From positions 1 to 64,000 of the forward strand of contig NZ_SOEE01000005.1 of NCBI RefSeq assembly GCF_004366035.1: a stretch of 64,000 bases of DNA, read 5' to 3'. Position 1 is the stretch's first letter, and the number at the start of each line of letters is the position of its first letter. The notes beneath the pieces were generated by a model. The model was not told the DNA's origin, searched no databases, and saw nothing but the letters and a program-made list of their open reading frames with translations. The translations under genes and the position numbers were made by a program. Source of the DNA: Cytobacillus oceanisediminis (GTDB lineage Bacteria > Bacillota > Bacilli > Bacillales > Cytobacillaceae). Of the stretch, positions 27,014-34,793 are shown one piece after another.

Positions 27014-28237
27014 CTATTCAAACCTAAAAGCTTCTACAGGTTTTAATTTGGCTGCCTTATTAGCTGGTATTATCCCAAATATGATCCCTAAAATCACTAA
27101 AAAGCTTAGAGCTGCTATGATGATAATAGGTGAAAAAACAACTTTCCAGTCAAATATTAAGGCAATCACTGAAATTGAACCATAAGCAAGAATGATGCCA
27201 AGTATGCCTCCCAATAAAGTAAGCATAATGGACTCAATCAAGAACTGAAATAAGATTAGGCCTCTTGTTGCCCCCAGTGCTTTTCTGATTCCAATCTCTT
27301 TTGTCCTTTCTGTTACAGAGATAAGCATAATATTCATAACTCCGATCCCGGCAACAAAGAGAGAGATACCTGCTATTCCTCCAATTAATAATGTGAGCGT
27401 ATTGGTTAATACGGAAACCCCTTTTTTCATTTCTTCAAGGTTCAGTACTTCAAATTGCCCGGTAAATTGCTCTCCCTTGTTTTTATTCAAGATATTCACG
27501 ACTTCTTTACCTGCTGATTCCATATCTTCTACAGAAAAAGCCTCCACTTCAATTGTATCTATAGATGAACTTTTGAATATATTTTGATACAGCTGCAGCG
27601 AGACAATCATTTTATTGGTGTTTAAGCTTAAAGCATTGTTTGTTTCTTTATACACTCCTGCTATTTCGACTGGATACCCATTTACATTTATAATTGATCT
27701 AATGATCTCCTGTTTCACTTTGTTTCCTAATAACTCCGATTCTAATTCTTCAGAAATAATTGCACTGGATTTGCCGAATTGAAAATCAAAAGGCGTAAGG
27801 TTTTTTCCCTTAATAACTTCAAACCCTTTATTATTAAAGGAGGTTTCCTCAATCCCCAGAAGATCAGCCTGCACTATTTCATTCTGCTGACCTTGCAATT
27901 TTATCGTATTTGTATTAGATAAAATGAGATTCTTCACCTTTTCACTTTTTCTAATCTCTATTATATCTGTCTCGGAGATTTTTGGAGATTCATTTACATT
28001 GACATCTATTAGTGAAGTGTCTCCTTCTCCGGCAAATGGGTTGTAATTAATGCTGACAATATTTCCGTCTGGTCCTGCAAATTGTGATTTTAATGAAGCT
28101 TCAGCCATTTGTCCCATTGTTACAATGATAATGATTGAAGCGACGCCCACAATAAGTCCCACAATCGTAAGTATGGATCTTAATTTGTGGTTAATGATTG
28201 ATTTCACCGCAAACCGTATACTTTCAAGGGCTTTCAT
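27014..28237 (-). CDS. MacB/FtsX-type ABC transporter permease (AS-48H-like)
   Basis: A 407-aa permease with the MacB topology: one N-terminal membrane helix (~15-40, LRSILTIVGLIVGVASIIII), a large extracellular MacB_PCD domain (~45-270) and three C-terminal helices (~280-390) with ERTKEIGIRKALGA, the FtsX coupling region. It ends PVEAFRFE, a common family ending. Its ATG abuts the TAG of the ATPase gene. With the membrane fusion protein and ATPase upstream it forms a tripartite exporter, as in the EFGH module of enterocin AS-48 and YknXYZ of Bacillus subtilis, which give export or extra self-protection. Confidence 0.9.
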   Translation of the reverse strand: MKALESIRFAVKSIINHKLRSILTIVGLIVGVASIIIIVTMGQMAEASLKSQFAGPDGNIVSINYNPFAGEGDTSLIDVNVNESPKISETDIIEIRKSEKVKNLILSNTNTIKLQGQQNEIVQADLLGIEETSFNNKGFEVIKGKNLTPFDFQFGKSSAIISEELESELLGNKVKQEIIRSIINVNGYPVEIAGVYKETNNALSLNTNKMIVSLQLYQNIFKSSSIDTIEVEAFSVEDMESAGKEVVNILNKNKGEQFTGQFEVLNLEEMKKGVSVLTNTLTLLIGGIAGISLFVAGIGVMNIMLISVTERTKEIGIRKALGATRGLILFQFLIESIMLTLLGGILGIILAYGSISVIALIFDWKVVFSPIIIIAALSFLVILGIIFGIIPANKAAKLKPVEAFRFE

Positions 28238-28915
28238 CTAATTTCTCCTTTTATCATCTACAATTTGCCCATCATTCAAAACAATTGATCTTTTTGTTTG
28301 AGCTGCAATATTAGAATCGTGTGTAACTATAATACAAGTGGTTCCTTCTTCATTTAATCTTTTAAATATCCTCATTACTTCAATACTTGTTTTCGAATCT
28401 AAGGCACCCGTGGGTTCATCAGCTAAAATTATTTTAGGTTTGTTGGCTAAGGCTCTTGCAATAGCAACTCTTTGTTTTTGTCCACCTGACAACTCACTTG
28501 GCTTATGGTTCTTGAATAATTCCAATCCTAAGTCTGATAATAATTGACTTGAAATATTACGTCTTTCCCTAAAATGAGTACCCTTATAAATTAAGGGGAC
28601 AGTCACATTTTCCAAGGCGGTCAGGTCTGGGAAAAGGTTGAAGTTCTGAAAAACGAAGCCAATATAATCATTTCTCAGTAATGCTAATTCTTTCTCGGAC
28701 TTTTCGCTTATAACCTTATTATCCAATAAATATTCACCTGATGTCTGAGAATCCAGGCACCCGATTATTTGCATTAAGGTACTTTTTCCGGAACCTGATC
28801 TTCCCATAATGGAAACATATTCACCATTCTCTACTGTTAAATCGATGTCTTTCAGAACATTTATTGTTGAGCTGCCCTGGCTATATAATTTACAAATTCC
28901 TTTTAGTTCAATAAT
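28238..28915 (-). CDS. MacB-type ABC transporter ATPase (AS-48G-like), ATT start
   Basis: A 225-aa ATPase with Walker A GRSGSGKST at 38-46, signature LSGGQKQR near 142, Walker B and D-loop ILADEPTGALD near 162, and H-loop VTHD. No ATG, GTG or TTG gives a full N terminus: the first ATG falls immediately before Walker A and would delete strand one. An ATT at 28913-28915 gives the canonical family start (M)IELKGICKLY, with AAGGTGA seven bases ahead inside the end of the fusion protein gene. I therefore place the start at this ATT. The gene lies between its partner MFP and permease genes. Confidence 0.85.
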   Translation of the reverse strand: MIELKGICKLYSQGSSTINVLKDIDLTVENGEYVSIMGRSGSGKSTLMQIIGCLDSQTSGEYLLDNKVISEKSEKELALLRNDYIGFVFQNFNLFPDLTALENVTVPLIYKGTHFRERRNISSQLLSDLGLELFKNHKPSELSGGQKQRVAIARALANKPKIILADEPTGALDSKTSIEVMRIFKRLNEEGTTCIIVTHDSNIAAQTKRSIVLNDGQIVDDKRRN

Positions 28916-28917
28916 TT

Positions 28918-30042
28918 TTAATTCACCTTCATTCCAACAGCTGCATTTGATTTTGCGTCTTTTACAACTTGTTCTCCTTCTTCTATGTTTCCAATTGCCT
29001 CAATGAGGTCCCCTTTTTCTAAACCTGTCAGGATGTCCTCTTTCACCAGCTCACCATTTCTGGCCACCAAGACAAACTCCTTATCATCGATGGTTCGGAA
29101 TATTGATTTTTTAGGTATTAATAAAGCATCTATTGGTGCAAGTTCTAACTCTATTGATATATGGAATCCCGGCAATAACTTATCCTGGGATTTAAGATCC
29201 CCTGAGAAAGTGTAGCTGGATAAACTATTCTCTTCACCATTTTCAAGCTGATTGATTGGACTGCTTGATATGTCTGTGATTTCACCTTTCCATGCTGCAT
29301 CTGGAATAGCCTTTGTCTTCACTGTATATTTCATGCCCTTTTCTATTGATAGTCTTTGCAGCTCACTGACTTTCCCCGTAACACTATACCTGTCATTTTC
29401 CAGGAGACTGATGATACTTGGTGCGCCTTCCATCGTTTGATCAGTTGATTGCACTTCATGATCTTGTACAATTTTTTGAACTTTACCAGCTGATCTGCTG
29501 TAAATTTTTAAATTTGCAAGTTTATCTTCTATTTCTTTCTTGGTTAGCTGGAGGCTCTCCAATTCGATCAACTTAAGGTCAAACTGATATTTAATTTCGC
29601 TATATTCTTTTTCCAGGACTTCTTTTTCTTCCTCCTGAGCTTCTTTTATCTTTTTATCCAGATCGATCTTCTTATTAAGAATATTTGAATAATCGATATT
29701 TGCGGCTCTTAATTGGAGGTTTGTTTTCTTCATCTGGAAACCAAGCTCTTCATTAACATAGGAGTATAATAAATCGCCTTTTTTTACAGTATCTCCTTCA
29801 TTAACATGTATTTGATATTCCTTTCCTAACGAGGGATCATAATAATATTGACTTTTATCATTTTCATTAACTAAACCCGGAATTAATAAATTGTTACTAA
29901 CCTTATGCTTGCTCACTTTATAATAGGCAATTTCCTCTGCAGAAGCAGCTTCATGTGAATTTTTCATTTTATTAACCAGAAATAATATTCCAGCTGCCAA
30001 CAACAGTAAACCTATTGCACTTAAGATCAATTTCCTTTTCAA
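28918..30042 (-). CDS. Membrane fusion protein of the bacteriocin exporter (AS-48F / YknX-like)
   Basis: A 374-aa HlyD-family protein: N-terminal membrane helix (~5-24), barrel-sandwich halves (around VNEGDTVKKGDLL ~78-92), a coiled coil (~100-165, lysine/glutamate rich) and beta-barrel domains (~190-370). The TTG at 30042 has GGAG at good spacing. It would connect the MacB permease to the outside face of the membrane. First gene of the minus-strand operon, divergent from the bacteriocin precursor with a 418-bp shared control region. Confidence 0.9.
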   Translation of the reverse strand: MKRKLILSAIGLLLLAAGILFLVNKMKNSHEAASAEEIAYYKVSKHKVSNNLLIPGLVNENDKSQYYYDPSLGKEYQIHVNEGDTVKKGDLLYSYVNEELGFQMKKTNLQLRAANIDYSNILNKKIDLDKKIKEAQEEEKEVLEKEYSEIKYQFDLKLIELESLQLTKKEIEDKLANLKIYSRSAGKVQKIVQDHEVQSTDQTMEGAPSIISLLENDRYSVTGKVSELQRLSIEKGMKYTVKTKAIPDAAWKGEITDISSSPINQLENGEENSLSSYTFSGDLKSQDKLLPGFHISIELELAPIDALLIPKKSIFRTIDDKEFVLVARNGELVKEDILTGLEKGDLIEAIGNIEEGEQVVKDAKSNAAVGMKVN

Positions 30043-30460
30043 TTTACCACTCCACTCTCTTGATCTCTATTTTACAAAAACATAGTTCAAAGAACATTTT
30101 TTACATAAAAGTAAAACTTAACCAATTCACAAGATAGAAATTACTATAAAGAAAAATATATATCAAGTAAAATTCGGTCTATTTACTACTATGAATAATT
30201 TGAACCATTTCTTTTGATCTATTAAATTCCACACTTTTTTAATTACCAGTTTTTATGAAACTCCTTCTTTAATACGGGATAAAGGCTGTACTGATTCTAG
30301 TAAAGTCAGTAAATACTATTAAAATAGAAAAATGGTATTAATTAACTATTTTGTATTATTTTGTATATTCCTGTTGATAATATCCAATTCTTCAACTAAC
30401 ATTACAGATATGGAATTATTACATAATATTCCATATCTTACAGAAAAGAGGTGAATATTT
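30043..30460. promoter_or_regulatory. Divergent control region of the bacteriocin locus
   Basis: Non-coding, very AT-rich. It contains a candidate inverted repeat TACTGA-N11-TCAGTA at 30289-30311, a promoter-like pair at 30374-30402 and the leader hairpin at 30406-30438. No ORF was found. Confidence 0.6.
30374..30438 (+). promoter_or_regulatory. Candidate promoter and 5' stem-loop of the bacteriocin precursor
   Basis: TTGATA at 30374 and TAACAT at 30397 are 17 bp apart, a plausible sigma-A promoter. Transcription would begin at about 30409, within or just before a perfect 11-bp stem (AGATATGGAAT 30406-30416 with ATTCCATATCT 30428-30438) that ends 9 nt before the ribosome site AGAGGTG. The stem could protect the mRNA 5' end or serve as an operator; which is unknown. 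Confidence 0.5.
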
Positions 30461-30703
30461 ATGTTAGAAAAGCTAAACTGGCTAATTGTTGCGACTTTTG
30501 GTGTTGCAACTCCAACAGCAGCTGCAATGGCTGCGGTAATCACAAAAGCAGTAGGCGGTGCCATTACTTGGTCTAGAGCCCTTCAGTTGCTTGCACTTAC
30601 AGGTGTTGGTGCAATCATTATTGCTGGTATTGCCGCTATCGGTTTCTGGTGGTTATCACAGTATGTGAAGAAGAACGGCGAGGCAGGTTTAACTGCTTGG
30701 TAA
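30461..30703 (+). CDS. Circular bacteriocin precursor (AS-48/circularin-like)
   Basis: An 80-aa hydrophobic, alanine- and isoleucine-rich, slightly basic peptide. After a short leader (within MLEKLNWL) comes a region VATFGVATPTAAAMAAVI, resembling the start of circular bacteriocins, then helix-forming segments, a WWLSQYVKKNG basic segment and a C terminus ending LTAW, like the AW end of enterocin AS-48, where head-to-tail ligation takes place. Length, composition and the surrounding SpoIIM-like, ATPase, small membrane and MacB-exporter genes all fit. Exact cleavage site is not known. ATG follows AGAGGTG at seven bases. Confidence 0.9.
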   Translation: MLEKLNWLIVATFGVATPTAAAMAAVITKAVGGAITWSRALQLLALTGVGAIIIAGIAAIGFWWLSQYVKKNGEAGLTAW

Positions 30704-30712
30704 ACTAAGAAT

Positions 30713-30755
30713 ATAAGACAAAGGGAACTGTTTTTTTGTTACCTTTGTCTTATAT
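30713..30755 (+). terminator. Hairpin after the precursor gene (partial terminator)
   Basis: ATAAGACAAAGG...CCTTTGTCTTAT pair with a GAAC/GTT inner extension and T-rich loop. The T tract after it is weak, so it likely lets some transcription pass and raises precursor mRNA over the biosynthesis genes. Confidence 0.6.
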
Positions 30756-30855
30756 ATTTTTTGCCTGAAAGTTGAGAAGATGTAATTGGCAACTTTTTCA
30801 AGTTTTCTTAATTAAGAGTCTTTTATTAAGTATTAACCAGAAAGGAGTGTGTCTC

Positions 30856-32310
30856 TTGAAATTAAGCAACTTGCTCAAACTATATATGTTAGAATGCAAA
30901 GCCTTTTGGAGAGAATATAGGAATCTTGCCAAGATTAATTTGATCTTTTACATAATTTTTTGCCTTTCACTATACTTAATCATCTATATTGCCATGATAT
31001 TTGATGTCAATCATTTCATCATATTAAATACATACTTACTATTATTAATCATAATTTTTGGAGCCCGAAACTTTGATAATAAGGTCAAAGTGTTAACCAG
31101 TAAGAAAACAAACTATTTATATACACTTCCTTTGAGTGCTAAAACCATCGTTAAACTGAAGTCTCTAAAATTCAGAATAGCGTTCATTTTAGATAGTACA
31201 ATCATCTTCTTTCCATTATTCTTAATCCTATTAATCCAGAATTTCAATTTAATAGATCTTATCTTATACACTATAATGGGCTTCTGTATTGGAGGCATAT
31301 TATCATTTTATAAACAATATATTGCGATTCGCAGGGCAAAGCATCATCCATTTTCTTACTTTAAAAGCTTCTTGTTGGGAGTCATTTTTGCTCTATTGAT
31401 TGTTCAGGGCAGATTGATTATCGATTTAAATAGTGAGGAAATTTTGAAGTTTTATAAGGAGATATTAGCCTTTAATTTAAGTGGAGCTGCTGGAAATATC
31501 ATATTGGCATGTGCCCCATTTATAGCCTTTAAAAATCATTTGTACATTATTAAGTTTAATCATAAAAAAACAGGAAGGTCAGAGCCTTTCTCTTTTATTG
31601 AGTTGAAAGGTGAAGTTTCCAGACAGATCATTATCTCTAATAGAGAAGGAGGATTTTTAAAAAAGGTATTAAATAGCCTATTTTTATATATCGGTTTCTT
31701 TGTTTCCCTCGTTTATTTTTCACAGCAAATAGGAACAGCCAATATATTTAGTGATGACCTGATTTTTATATTTTCCATTGTCATTATCAGCAGAAATACA
31801 AAACTATTTTTTATCTCCCGCCCTGTTCATAACGATGCAGGAATGGTGTATTCATTTGTTTTCGCGAAATATAAAATCAGTAAAATACTTATTAGCAGGA
31901 TCGTAATAAATATTTCTACTGCAATCATTAGCAGTATTTTTGTTTTAGCCCCTCTTTTTTATATATCCCTTGCACCATCACAGCTCATAGCAGCCATTCT
32001 GCTGGTTGGTACTCTATTTATACTGGCTTTATCATTGATTCAGGAATATTACTCAGTTTTTAAAGTAAAGTTTTTTGAAGCTCTGGAAAATGAACATCGA
32101 GGATCCATGATTAAAAGGGTAATCTGGGAAAGTTCAATGATTATGGTAACTTTATATGGATTTTTATTTATAAAAGCCATAAGTATATCTATTCTCCATT
32201 ACTATCTAATCATAATAGGCTTCCTGTTTTTAGCTATTAGTTTGGTATTCTTTGCGAAAATAATAAAAGGGAATGAAAATTTTTATGGGGAACTTAAGGA
32301 ATATTATTAG
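30856..32310 (+). CDS. Large polytopic membrane protein of the bacteriocin locus (AS-48B-like position)
   Basis: The TTG at 30856 has AAAGGAG eight bases ahead and gives 484 aa; an upstream frame from 30772 lacks a ribosome site. At least ten membrane helices are likely, very rich in Ile, Leu and Phe. No enzyme motif is seen. Position directly after the circular precursor and before the SpoIIM-like gene matches the large membrane protein needed for maturation in AS-48-type clusters. Possible role: leader removal, circularisation or export platform; not proven for the family. Confidence 0.75.
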   Translation: MKLSNLLKLYMLECKAFWREYRNLAKINLIFYIIFCLSLYLIIYIAMIFDVNHFIILNTYLLLLIIIFGARNFDNKVKVLTSKKTNYLYTLPLSAKTIVKLKSLKFRIAFILDSTIIFFPLFLILLIQNFNLIDLILYTIMGFCIGGILSFYKQYIAIRRAKHHPFSYFKSFLLGVIFALLIVQGRLIIDLNSEEILKFYKEILAFNLSGAAGNIILACAPFIAFKNHLYIIKFNHKKTGRSEPFSFIELKGEVSRQIIISNREGGFLKKVLNSLFLYIGFFVSLVYFSQQIGTANIFSDDLIFIFSIVIISRNTKLFFISRPVHNDAGMVYSFVFAKYKISKILISRIVINISTAIISSIFVLAPLFYISLAPSQLIAAILLVGTLFILALSLIQEYYSVFKVKFFEALENEHRGSMIKRVIWESSMIMVTLYGFLFIKAISISILHYYLIIIGFLFLAISLVFFAKIIKGNENFYGELKEYY

Positions 32311-32812
32311 AGACCCTTTTTACATTAGTATTTTATTAACCACAATGATTGCTCTGCTATTTTTTGCAATGGGGTTTCAATCTGGCCTTAACGAAGAACT
32401 TTCCGAAGCTGATTATAAGCTATCTTTCTTCGATTTGCTGTTTCATAACAGTTTTCTAAGTTTACTTAATATACTTGGAATGTTTACACTTGGTATTTTC
32501 AATCTTTATGCATTATTTGTAAATGCATTTGACTTAGGCAATATTTTAAATGACTCCATAGCTTCAAGCGGATTTGGATATAGCATGAGAAAATTTTTAC
32601 CACATGCCATCTTTGAACTTCCTTCTATGATAATCAGTTTGGCAATGGGTTTTGCACCTATTTTTTTGATCATACTAAAAGCAAACAATTTTATCTCGAC
32701 ACGCTATACGTTTTGGTTTTTCCTTAAGAAAGTTCTATTTTTTTCTACTATTATATTAATCCTTAATATTTGTGCTGCCTTTATGGAAAGCTTTATATCG
32801 GCAAATCTCTAA
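32273..32812 (+). CDS. SpoIIM/DUF95-family membrane protein (AS-48C-like)
   Basis: A 179-aa membrane protein (four or five helices) with the SpoIIM/DUF95 pattern: N-S-F-L-S-LLNILGMFTLG, then FLPHAIFELPSMIIS. This family is a hallmark of circular bacteriocin gene clusters, where it is needed for production. The ORF overlaps the previous gene by 38 nt. A second ATG at 32285 is an alternative start; an AAAGGGA site lies upstream of both but at poor spacing. Confidence 0.85.
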   Translation: MKIFMGNLRNIIRDPFYISILLTTMIALLFFAMGFQSGLNEELSEADYKLSFFDLLFHNSFLSLLNILGMFTLGIFNLYALFVNAFDLGNILNDSIASSGFGYSMRKFLPHAIFELPSMIISLAMGFAPIFLIILKANNFISTRYTFWFFLKKVLFFSTIILILNICAAFMESFISANL

Positions 32813-32827
32813 AGAAGGTGTTTACTA

Positions 32828-33418
32828 ATGAACCGACTTCATTCAATCATTAACAAGAATATGGCTGGCAACCAAATTTTCGTTATGGCCATAACACTGA
32901 TTGTTTTATTTGTTTATACAAATGCTTTTTTAAAACATGGGTCACTTATAAACGAATTAACCCTGTTGTACACTTCTGAATCCAACAAAACAGTTGTTCA
33001 TATTATGGAAATACTGACAAGTATGGAGTTTAATATAATAACCCGTTTCGTTTCTATCTTTTCAGTATTATACATTGTTTCTTTCTTATTATGGCTAATC
33101 AGCCGCTTTGATCTTGCTTTTTTTAACCCAAACCAACACTTAACACTCAACTTTTTTACTAAAGCATATTTATATAGTTTATATATATCTATATTGGATT
33201 TCTTATGCCAAACCATTTATATGACCTTTACAAAACAGGATATACCTTTGCATATACTTCCCTATTACATGGTCATATTTATTACACTTCAATGTATTGT
33301 TATTCTATATAACTTAAAAATCAGGGAAAATAAATTATATATAACAGCAGCCTTCTTTAGTCTGCTAATTATTGCTTTAGATATTGCAATCATATACATA
33401 GGAAGTGTTTACCAATGA
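32828..33418 (+). CDS. Membrane protein of the bacteriocin locus (AS-48C1-like position)
   Basis: A 196-aa protein with about five membrane helices and no recognisable enzyme motif. ATG follows AAGAAGGTG; the stop overlaps the next ATG by four bases (ATGA), so it is coupled to the ATPase gene. It may be the permease partner of that ATPase or an accessory in maturation. Confidence 0.75.
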   Translation: MNRLHSIINKNMAGNQIFVMAITLIVLFVYTNAFLKHGSLINELTLLYTSESNKTVVHIMEILTSMEFNIITRFVSIFSVLYIVSFLLWLISRFDLAFFNPNQHLTLNFFTKAYLYSLYISILDFLCQTIYMTFTKQDIPLHILPYYMVIFITLQCIVILYNLKIRENKLYITAAFFSLLIIALDIAIIYIGSVYQ

Positions 33419-34155
33419 GTTTCTTTCTTGAAATAACGGATATTAATAAACAAATAGATGAAAGAAAAATACTTGATAACTTCAACTTAAATATTTCTAA
33501 AGCAACAATTCATGCCCTTTTAGGTCCAAATGGTGCCGGAAAAACCAGCTTACTGAAAATCATATTAGGAATAAGCAAGCCTTCCAGCGGAACAATCACC
33601 CTTGACGGAGAACTGATACAAATTCCCTACACACAAAACATCAGAAGAAAAATAGGCTTTCTTCCGGATGAACCAATATTAACTAATCAGCTAACTGGTT
33701 TTGAAAATATAAAATATATGAACCATATATATGACAACCCTAAAAATGATTTGGAATTAAAAGAGATATTAGAACAAAATGGCCTTGGAGATTCCCGAAA
33801 TAAGCTAGTTAAAGATTACTCAAAAGGAATGAAGCAAAGACTTTCCCTTTGTATAACAGAGCTGTATACTCCGTCTCTGTTAATACTGGATGAACCAACT
33901 ATCGGACTGGATATTGTAGGTATAAGTAATCTAAAGAATAAACTAAAAACATATCGCTCACAAGGATGCACAATCCTATTAACTACACATGATATTCATT
34001 TTTGCCAAGAAATTGCTGATGATTTAACACTCATCAATCACGGAAAAAATATTGATGGCGGGCTAACATCTGATTGGTTAAATTCCTATAGTAATATTGA
34101 AATGGCAATGATAGACAAACTAAAACTTAAGGAGGAAACACATGTTTCAGTCTAA
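33415..34155 (+). CDS. ABC transporter ATPase of the bacteriocin locus (AS-48D-like)
   Basis: A 246-aa nucleotide-binding protein: Walker A GPNGAGKTS at 37-45, signature YSKGMKQRLS at 135-144 (SKGMKQ in place of LSGGQ, usual in this subfamily), Walker B LLILDEPTIGLD at 155-166 and H-loop TTHD. In AS-48-type clusters the corresponding ATPase acts with the SpoIIM-like and other membrane proteins in secretion and immunity. It overlaps the following small gene by 14 nt. Confidence 0.92.
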   Translation: MSFFLEITDINKQIDERKILDNFNLNISKATIHALLGPNGAGKTSLLKIILGISKPSSGTITLDGELIQIPYTQNIRRKIGFLPDEPILTNQLTGFENIKYMNHIYDNPKNDLELKEILEQNGLGDSRNKLVKDYSKGMKQRLSLCITELYTPSLLILDEPTIGLDIVGISNLKNKLKTYRSQGCTILLTTHDIHFCQEIADDLTLINHGKNIDGGLTSDWLNSYSNIEMAMIDKLKLKEETHVSV

Positions 34156-34330
34156 ATCTTTTAACACCATTTTTTATATTATCCTGGGGATTATTGGTTT
34201 AGCCCTCTTTGCACTTGGGATGTTTAATAGTGAAAAATCAAGCCTTTGGATTCTTTTGGGGATTGTCGGACTTTCCTCAGCTGCTATCTCTGCCTTTATT
34301 CTTTTCAGCAGACTAGGTTCTAATAAATAA
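34142..34330 (+). CDS. Small two-helix membrane protein, immunity candidate (AS-48D1-like)
   Basis: A 62-aa protein with two membrane helices (~10-27 and ~33-55), basic ends and no motif. It is the last gene of the plus-strand operon and overlaps the ATPase gene, with AAGGAGG shortly ahead of its ATG. Small cationic membrane proteins in this position provide immunity to circular bacteriocins. Assignment rests on size and position. Confidence 0.75.
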   Translation: MFQSKSFNTIFYIILGIIGLALFALGMFNSEKSSLWILLGIVGLSSAAISAFILFSRLGSNK

Positions 34331-34384
34331 ATCTCTTTGGCTTAATGCTGTATTGGCTGATGCCGTTTAGGTTATAAAGCAAAT

Positions 34385-34435
34385 AAAAAGCACTGGAGGC
34401 GAGACAATAACCCGTCACCTTCAGTGCCTTTTTTA
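34385..34435 (+). terminator. Terminator of the bacteriocin operon
   Basis: AAAGCACTGGAGG pairs with CCTTCAGTGCCTTT (one mismatch each side), followed by a T run. Confidence 0.75.
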
Positions 34436-34516
34436 TATGCATTTAATTTTTGTGTTTAAAAATTTTTCTGGTGTATGGAAGTACAGAATACTCCCTGTTA
34501 AAAAGAGTAGGTATTC

Positions 34517-34747
34517 TTAATGCTCTGATGGGATCCCCATTGTAGAATATGCCGGACTGTGTTCTGAAGGAATACCAGCCAACTCAATAGGTTTTCCAAC
34601 ACTATGTTCAGATGGAATGCCTGCTAACTCTAAAGGTTTAACGACACTATGCTCAGATGGAATGCCAGCCTCCTGGTTCCCCGCGAAGGACGCTCCAGCC
34701 CCAATTACCCCTAATGCCAATGCTCCTGCTAAAATTAATTTTTTCAC
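34517..34747 (-). CDS. Quorum-sensing propeptide with four GIPSEH repeats
   Basis: GTG at 34747 is chosen because AGAGGAG stands eight bases ahead; the longer frame from 34771 contains that site. The 76-aa product has a signal peptide (to ASFA, ~22) and then units AGIPSEHSVVKPLEL, AGIPSEHSVGKPIEL, AGIPSEHSPAYST and a terminal MGIPSEH. The last copy ends at the stop, which suggests a mature (A/M)GIPSEH heptapeptide or GIPSEH hexapeptide. Export, processing and re-import by an oligopeptide permease is the known path for PapR, NprX and Phr peptides. It lies 46 nt after the receptor gene, the order seen in PlcR-PapR and NprR-NprX. Confidence 0.85.
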   Translation of the reverse strand: MKKLILAGALALGVIGAGASFAGNQEAGIPSEHSVVKPLELAGIPSEHSVGKPIELAGIPSEHSPAYSTMGIPSEH

Positions 34748-34793
34748 GACATTGACTCCTCTCTTTTGCATAATTTATTGAATTATTTATATA

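Noticed and set aside
34142..34330. Second bacteriocin-like peptide
   Set aside because: It has two separate membrane helices and overlaps the ATPase gene at the operon end, which fits an immunity protein better than a precursor.
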